This document shows, piece by piece, positions 61,784 through 64,000 of a DNA stretch of 64,000 nt. The stretch's first letter is position 1. Every line of letters begins with the position of its first letter. The translations under genes and the position numbers were made by a program. This DNA is from Acidobacterium capsulatum ATCC 51196. GTDB taxonomy: Bacteria > Acidobacteriota > Terriglobia > Terriglobales > Acidobacteriaceae. The stretch spans positions 2,480,001 to 2,544,000 of the forward strand of contig NC_012483.1 of NCBI RefSeq assembly GCF_000022565.1, given 5' to 3'. The notes below the pieces were generated by a model. The model was not told the origin of the DNA, made no database searches, and saw nothing but the letters and a program-made list of their open reading frames with translations.

Positions 61784-62941
61784 CTAAGGAGTGCTGAAGA
61801 GATCACGGATGGCGCGCGCTGTTTCCTGCATGGAGTAGCGCTTGCGGAAGCATGGGAGCGCGCGGGAGACCATGGCTTCGCGCTGGGATGGGTTGAGCGC
61901 GAGCCAACGCTCAAGCAACTTGCACGTGCCTTCGAGGGTATCTTTTTCGACCAGGCCAGACTCGTCTGCCTCAATGTCCGGCCAGATGTTCACCTGGTCT
62001 GAGATGAGGACGGGTTTGCCGCAGGCCAGGGCCTCAGCAACAGCGATGCCGAAGTTCTCCTGATGCGACGGCAACACGAAGGCTTCGCAGTGGCGCAGCG
62101 CGCCCCACTTGACGTCGCCCCGCAGCATGCCGGGCCAGTGGACGCGGTCTGCGATGCCAGCCTGCGCAGCCTGCTGTTGCAGCTTGGCCTGCAGGCCCAC
62201 CTGATCGGGACCGGCGATGACCAGATGAAGATCGGGCGCGGACGCGGCGATGTGGGCGAAGGCCTGGAGCAGCAAGTCGCAGCCCTTCTTCTCATGAATG
62301 CGGGCCAGAAACAGCAGATAACGGCGAGGGCGGCCGTCCACGACAAGGGATGGTGCGTGCTGAAACCATGCCGCTGTCTGGGCAGCCGGATTGTCTTCGG
62401 GCTCCATGGCGCCGTAGGGAACGGGAAGGGCGTTCCATCGGCTGGGCTGAAAGCTGGTGGCGGCGAGGTCGCGCTCGGTGGTGCTGGTAAAGAGGACGGC
62501 TTTGGCATCGCGCAGCACCGGGTATTGCCAGGGCCAGAAGATCTGCTTCTTCAGCTTTTTGAGCGGATATTGCCGGTTAAACCAGGGATCGAGCGCGCCA
62601 TGAGGAAAGACGGCGTAGGGGCGCTTGAGTTTGAGCATGGTGCGGCGCGCGGCCACGTTGGTGTAATTCCAGATGCCATGGAGCACGAGCGCATCGTAGG
62701 CGGGCAGATGCGCATTCAACCAGTGGGGGATGGTGCTCGAATAGCCGAAGCCTCCTCTGCGCGGTCCCAAGGCATGGACTGGCGCGGCAACCTCATTGAG
62801 AAACTCGGTCCCCGGGGTGTCGAGGCAGAATACCTCGCCCTCCACGCCCAGCGAGGCGTAGGCGCGCATCAGGTTGCGTACCGCCTGGGGCGGCCCGCCA
62901 TCCGCGGGAGATAGCGATTGTATGGCGTGCAGGATCTTCAA
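61784..62941 (-). CDS. Family 4 glycosyltransferase
   Basis: 385 residues with the GT-B two-domain fold. The N-terminal SLSPADGGPPQAVRNLMRAY resembles the GG-x-P loop. The C-terminal nucleotide-sugar domain has LFLARIHEKKGCDLLLQAF and the catalytic/nucleotide motif HQENFGIAVAEALACGKPVL (E-x7-E-like). It likely adds a sugar to an exopolysaccharide or lipopolysaccharide. The TTG start at 62941 gives LKILHAIQSL; AAGGAG lies about 11 nt upstream. No other polysaccharide genes are adjacent. Confidence 0.9.
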   Translation of the reverse strand: MKILHAIQSLSPADGGPPQAVRNLMRAYASLGVEGEVFCLDTPGTEFLNEVAAPVHALGPRRGGFGYSSTIPHWLNAHLPAYDALVLHGIWNYTNVAARRTMLKLKRPYAVFPHGALDPWFNRQYPLKKLKKQIFWPWQYPVLRDAKAVLFTSTTERDLAATSFQPSRWNALPVPYGAMEPEDNPAAQTAAWFQHAPSLVVDGRPRRYLLFLARIHEKKGCDLLLQAFAHIAASAPDLHLVIAGPDQVGLQAKLQQQAAQAGIADRVHWPGMLRGDVKWGALRHCEAFVLPSHQENFGIAVAEALACGKPVLISDQVNIWPDIEADESGLVEKDTLEGTCKLLERWLALNPSQREAMVSRALPCFRKRYSMQETARAIRDLFSTP

Positions 62942-63021
62942 GATATTCGGCGCTCCTTACCGGTTTCTGCCAGATTACAGGATGCGACAGCACGCTCCAT
63001 CACAGCAGGATGTATGCGGCG

Positions 63022-63528
63022 TCAACGCAGCCACCAGCGCAGCAGCATGGCGAGCGCGAGGATGGGCGCGGCAAAGATGAGCGCGAGCGAAAGTGCTGCG
63101 AGAGCAAGAAAGCAGCGGTCTTTCCAGGTGTGACGCCGCGGCTCTGCAAGCTGGCGCGTCATCAAACGGTAGTTACGGCGATTGGCCTTGAAGGCCACGA
63201 TGAAGAAATCTCCCGCGAGCGGGATGGAACCGATGAGCACTTCGAGTCCGACGTTGATGCTCATGCGCGCGAGTGTGGCATAGGGCACGCCGCGCAGCCA
63301 GGCCGCGCCGATAAGCAACAGCGAGGTGAGCCCGGCGAGCACGTCGCCGATGCCGGGGATGAAGCCGATCAGGCCATCGAGACCAATGCGGATGCTGGTG
63401 CCGGGAATGCGGAACCATTCATCGAGCAGGCGCGCCAGCAGATCCAACTGCTCGTCGCCGAGCCAACGCGCCGCGCGTGAGCGCGTTCGTAGCGGAGAGA
63501 GAACGTCTGGCTGCGTGACAGGTGGCAT
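63022..63528 (-). CDS. DUF4112 membrane protein
   Basis: 168 residues. The DUF4112 pattern is visible: LDEWFRIPGTSIRIGLDGLIGFIPGIGDVLAG (quoted in part), two transmembrane helices, then IPLAGDFFIVAFKANRRNYRL. A further hydrophobic C-terminal segment (LALAALSLALIFAAPILALAMLL) completes the protein. The function of the family is unknown. It is transcribed away from tRNA-His. Confidence 0.85.
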   Translation of the reverse strand: MPPVTQPDVLSPLRTRSRAARWLGDEQLDLLARLLDEWFRIPGTSIRIGLDGLIGFIPGIGDVLAGLTSLLLIGAAWLRGVPYATLARMSINVGLEVLIGSIPLAGDFFIVAFKANRRNYRLMTRQLAEPRRHTWKDRCFLALAALSLALIFAAPILALAMLLRWWLR

Positions 63529-63620
63529 GAGCGTTGCTGGTTGAGATGCGGAATCAGCGCCGGGGGTATCGGACGCGGGTCCTCGAAAGGGCTGGCGAAT
63601 GCTACAATGAAATCTCGTGT

Positions 63621-63696
63621 GGCGGCTATAGTTCAGCGGCAGAACGCCTGACTGTGGCTCAGGATGTCGCGGGTTCGATCCCCGCTAGCCGCCCCA
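63621..63696 (+). tRNA. tRNA-His (anticodon GTG)
   Basis: Full cloverleaf. The acceptor GCGGCTA pairs with TAGCCGC, and the extra G-1 (63621) faces C73, the tRNA-His hallmark. The D arm is GTTC/GAAC. The anticodon stem CCTGA/TCAGG encloses loop CTGTGGC. The T arm GCGGG/CCCGC has loop TTCGATC. The CCA end is encoded (63694-63696). The GTG anticodon makes it a substrate for the window's Tgt. Confidence 0.97.
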
Positions 63697-63781
63697 GTTC
63701 CCTCCTCTCGCAGTATCCCTGCTTACAATTCCGGCTTTCGTCTTCCGGCGGGCAGCCCCGCGCGGCTAGGATGGTGGCACG

Positions 63782-64000
63782 ATGGCGCGTCATTCGCTTT
63801 ATGCCGGCTGCTCCGGATGGGCTTACGCAAGCTGGAAGCCAGGATTCTATCCTGCAAAGACCGCGGCGAAGCAGTTTCTGGCTTACTATGCCTCGCAGCT
63901 TAATTCCGTTGAGGTGAATTACACCTTTCGCCAATTGCCGAGTGCGGCTCAGGCAGAGAACTGGCTGGCTGCGACGGCGGAGGATTTTCGCTTCAGCTTC
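63782..64000 (+). CDS. DUF72 protein, cut by the window end
   Basis: 73 residues are visible, with no stop before the window ends. The N-terminus ARHSLYAGCSGWAYASWKPGFYP matches DUF72 (TIM-barrel-like), with LAYYASQLNSVEVNYTFRQLPS continuing the family pattern (both quoted in part). DUF72 proteins are about 240-280 residues and of unknown function. The ATG has only a weak AGGATGG site upstream. Confidence 0.88.
   Translation, partial: MARHSLYAGCSGWAYASWKPGFYPAKTAAKQFLAYYASQLNSVEVNYTFRQLPSAAQAENWLAATAEDFRFSF

Overview
The window looks like a GC-rich chromosomal segment from an acidobacterium of the Terriglobia/Acidobacteriaceae type. This is inferred from gene content. There is a PadR regulator paired with a long duplicated MacB/FtsX-type permease, three very large Oar-like TonB-dependent receptors with an N-terminal carboxypeptidase-regulatory domain, a YXWGXW-rich lipoprotein and a Gram-negative envelope set (LptD, SurA-like, TonB/ExbB/ExbD, SecDF-YajC). 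It is close to the replication origin: dnaA opens the window, and rsmG, four 16-bp parS sites, parA and parB lie near its end.

Layout. 0.4-8.3 kb: dnaA, a lower-GC membrane acyltransferase, a PadR/permease pair with a clear operator-promoter, and an RDD protein. 8.5-14.5 kb: envelope biogenesis (lptD, a DsbA-like lipoprotein, a SurA-like isomerase lipoprotein) and a Gfo/Idh/MocA oxidoreductase. 14.5-16.6 kb: an acyl-CoA carboxylase alpha chain split into two overlapping genes. 16.7-24.0 kb, minus strand: tonB-exbB-exbD-exbD-TPR lipoprotein, then yajC-secD-secF. 24-27.5 kb, minus strand: two unrecognised genes, a TlpA-like protein and an outer-membrane barrel. 27.8-31 kb: a FIST sensor followed by a GAF/PAS-like protein with no output domain, and a secreted esterase. 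31.3-44.4 kb: three TonB-dependent-receptor-type proteins (one with its plug domain largely replaced by low-complexity sequence), a small Cys/His membrane protein, a small basic protein, a degenerate receiver and tgt. 44.5-49.7 kb: obgE, alr with an in-frame palindromic insertion, tspO and thrS. 49.7-52.4 kb: a two-gene accessory module (AlbA_2/Schlafen-type protein with an ATPase-like C-terminus, plus a ParA-type ATPase), followed by four copies of a 16-bp palindrome GTGAAT-N4-ATTCAC. 52.4-55.5 kb: small membrane proteins, the YXWGXW lipoprotein and a membrane-anchored cytochrome c. 55.6-61.8 kb: a structured leader, then the run folC-plsC-glutamine amidotransferase-rsmG-parS-parA-parB, ended by a strong terminator. 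61.8-64 kb: a glycosyltransferase, a DUF4112 protein, tRNA-His and a DUF72 gene cut by the window end.

The best candidate for an undescribed system is the 49.7-52.4 kb module. Two translationally coupled genes of lower GC than thrS are joined to a palindrome array that looks like a DNA-protein assembly site, but is unlike the chromosomal parS sites 7 kb away. Other unexplained structure includes perfect hairpins between the ton/exb and sec cistrons, multi-hairpin leaders upstream of folC and yajC, and the repeat element inside alr. All product names rest on motif reading; no database search was run.
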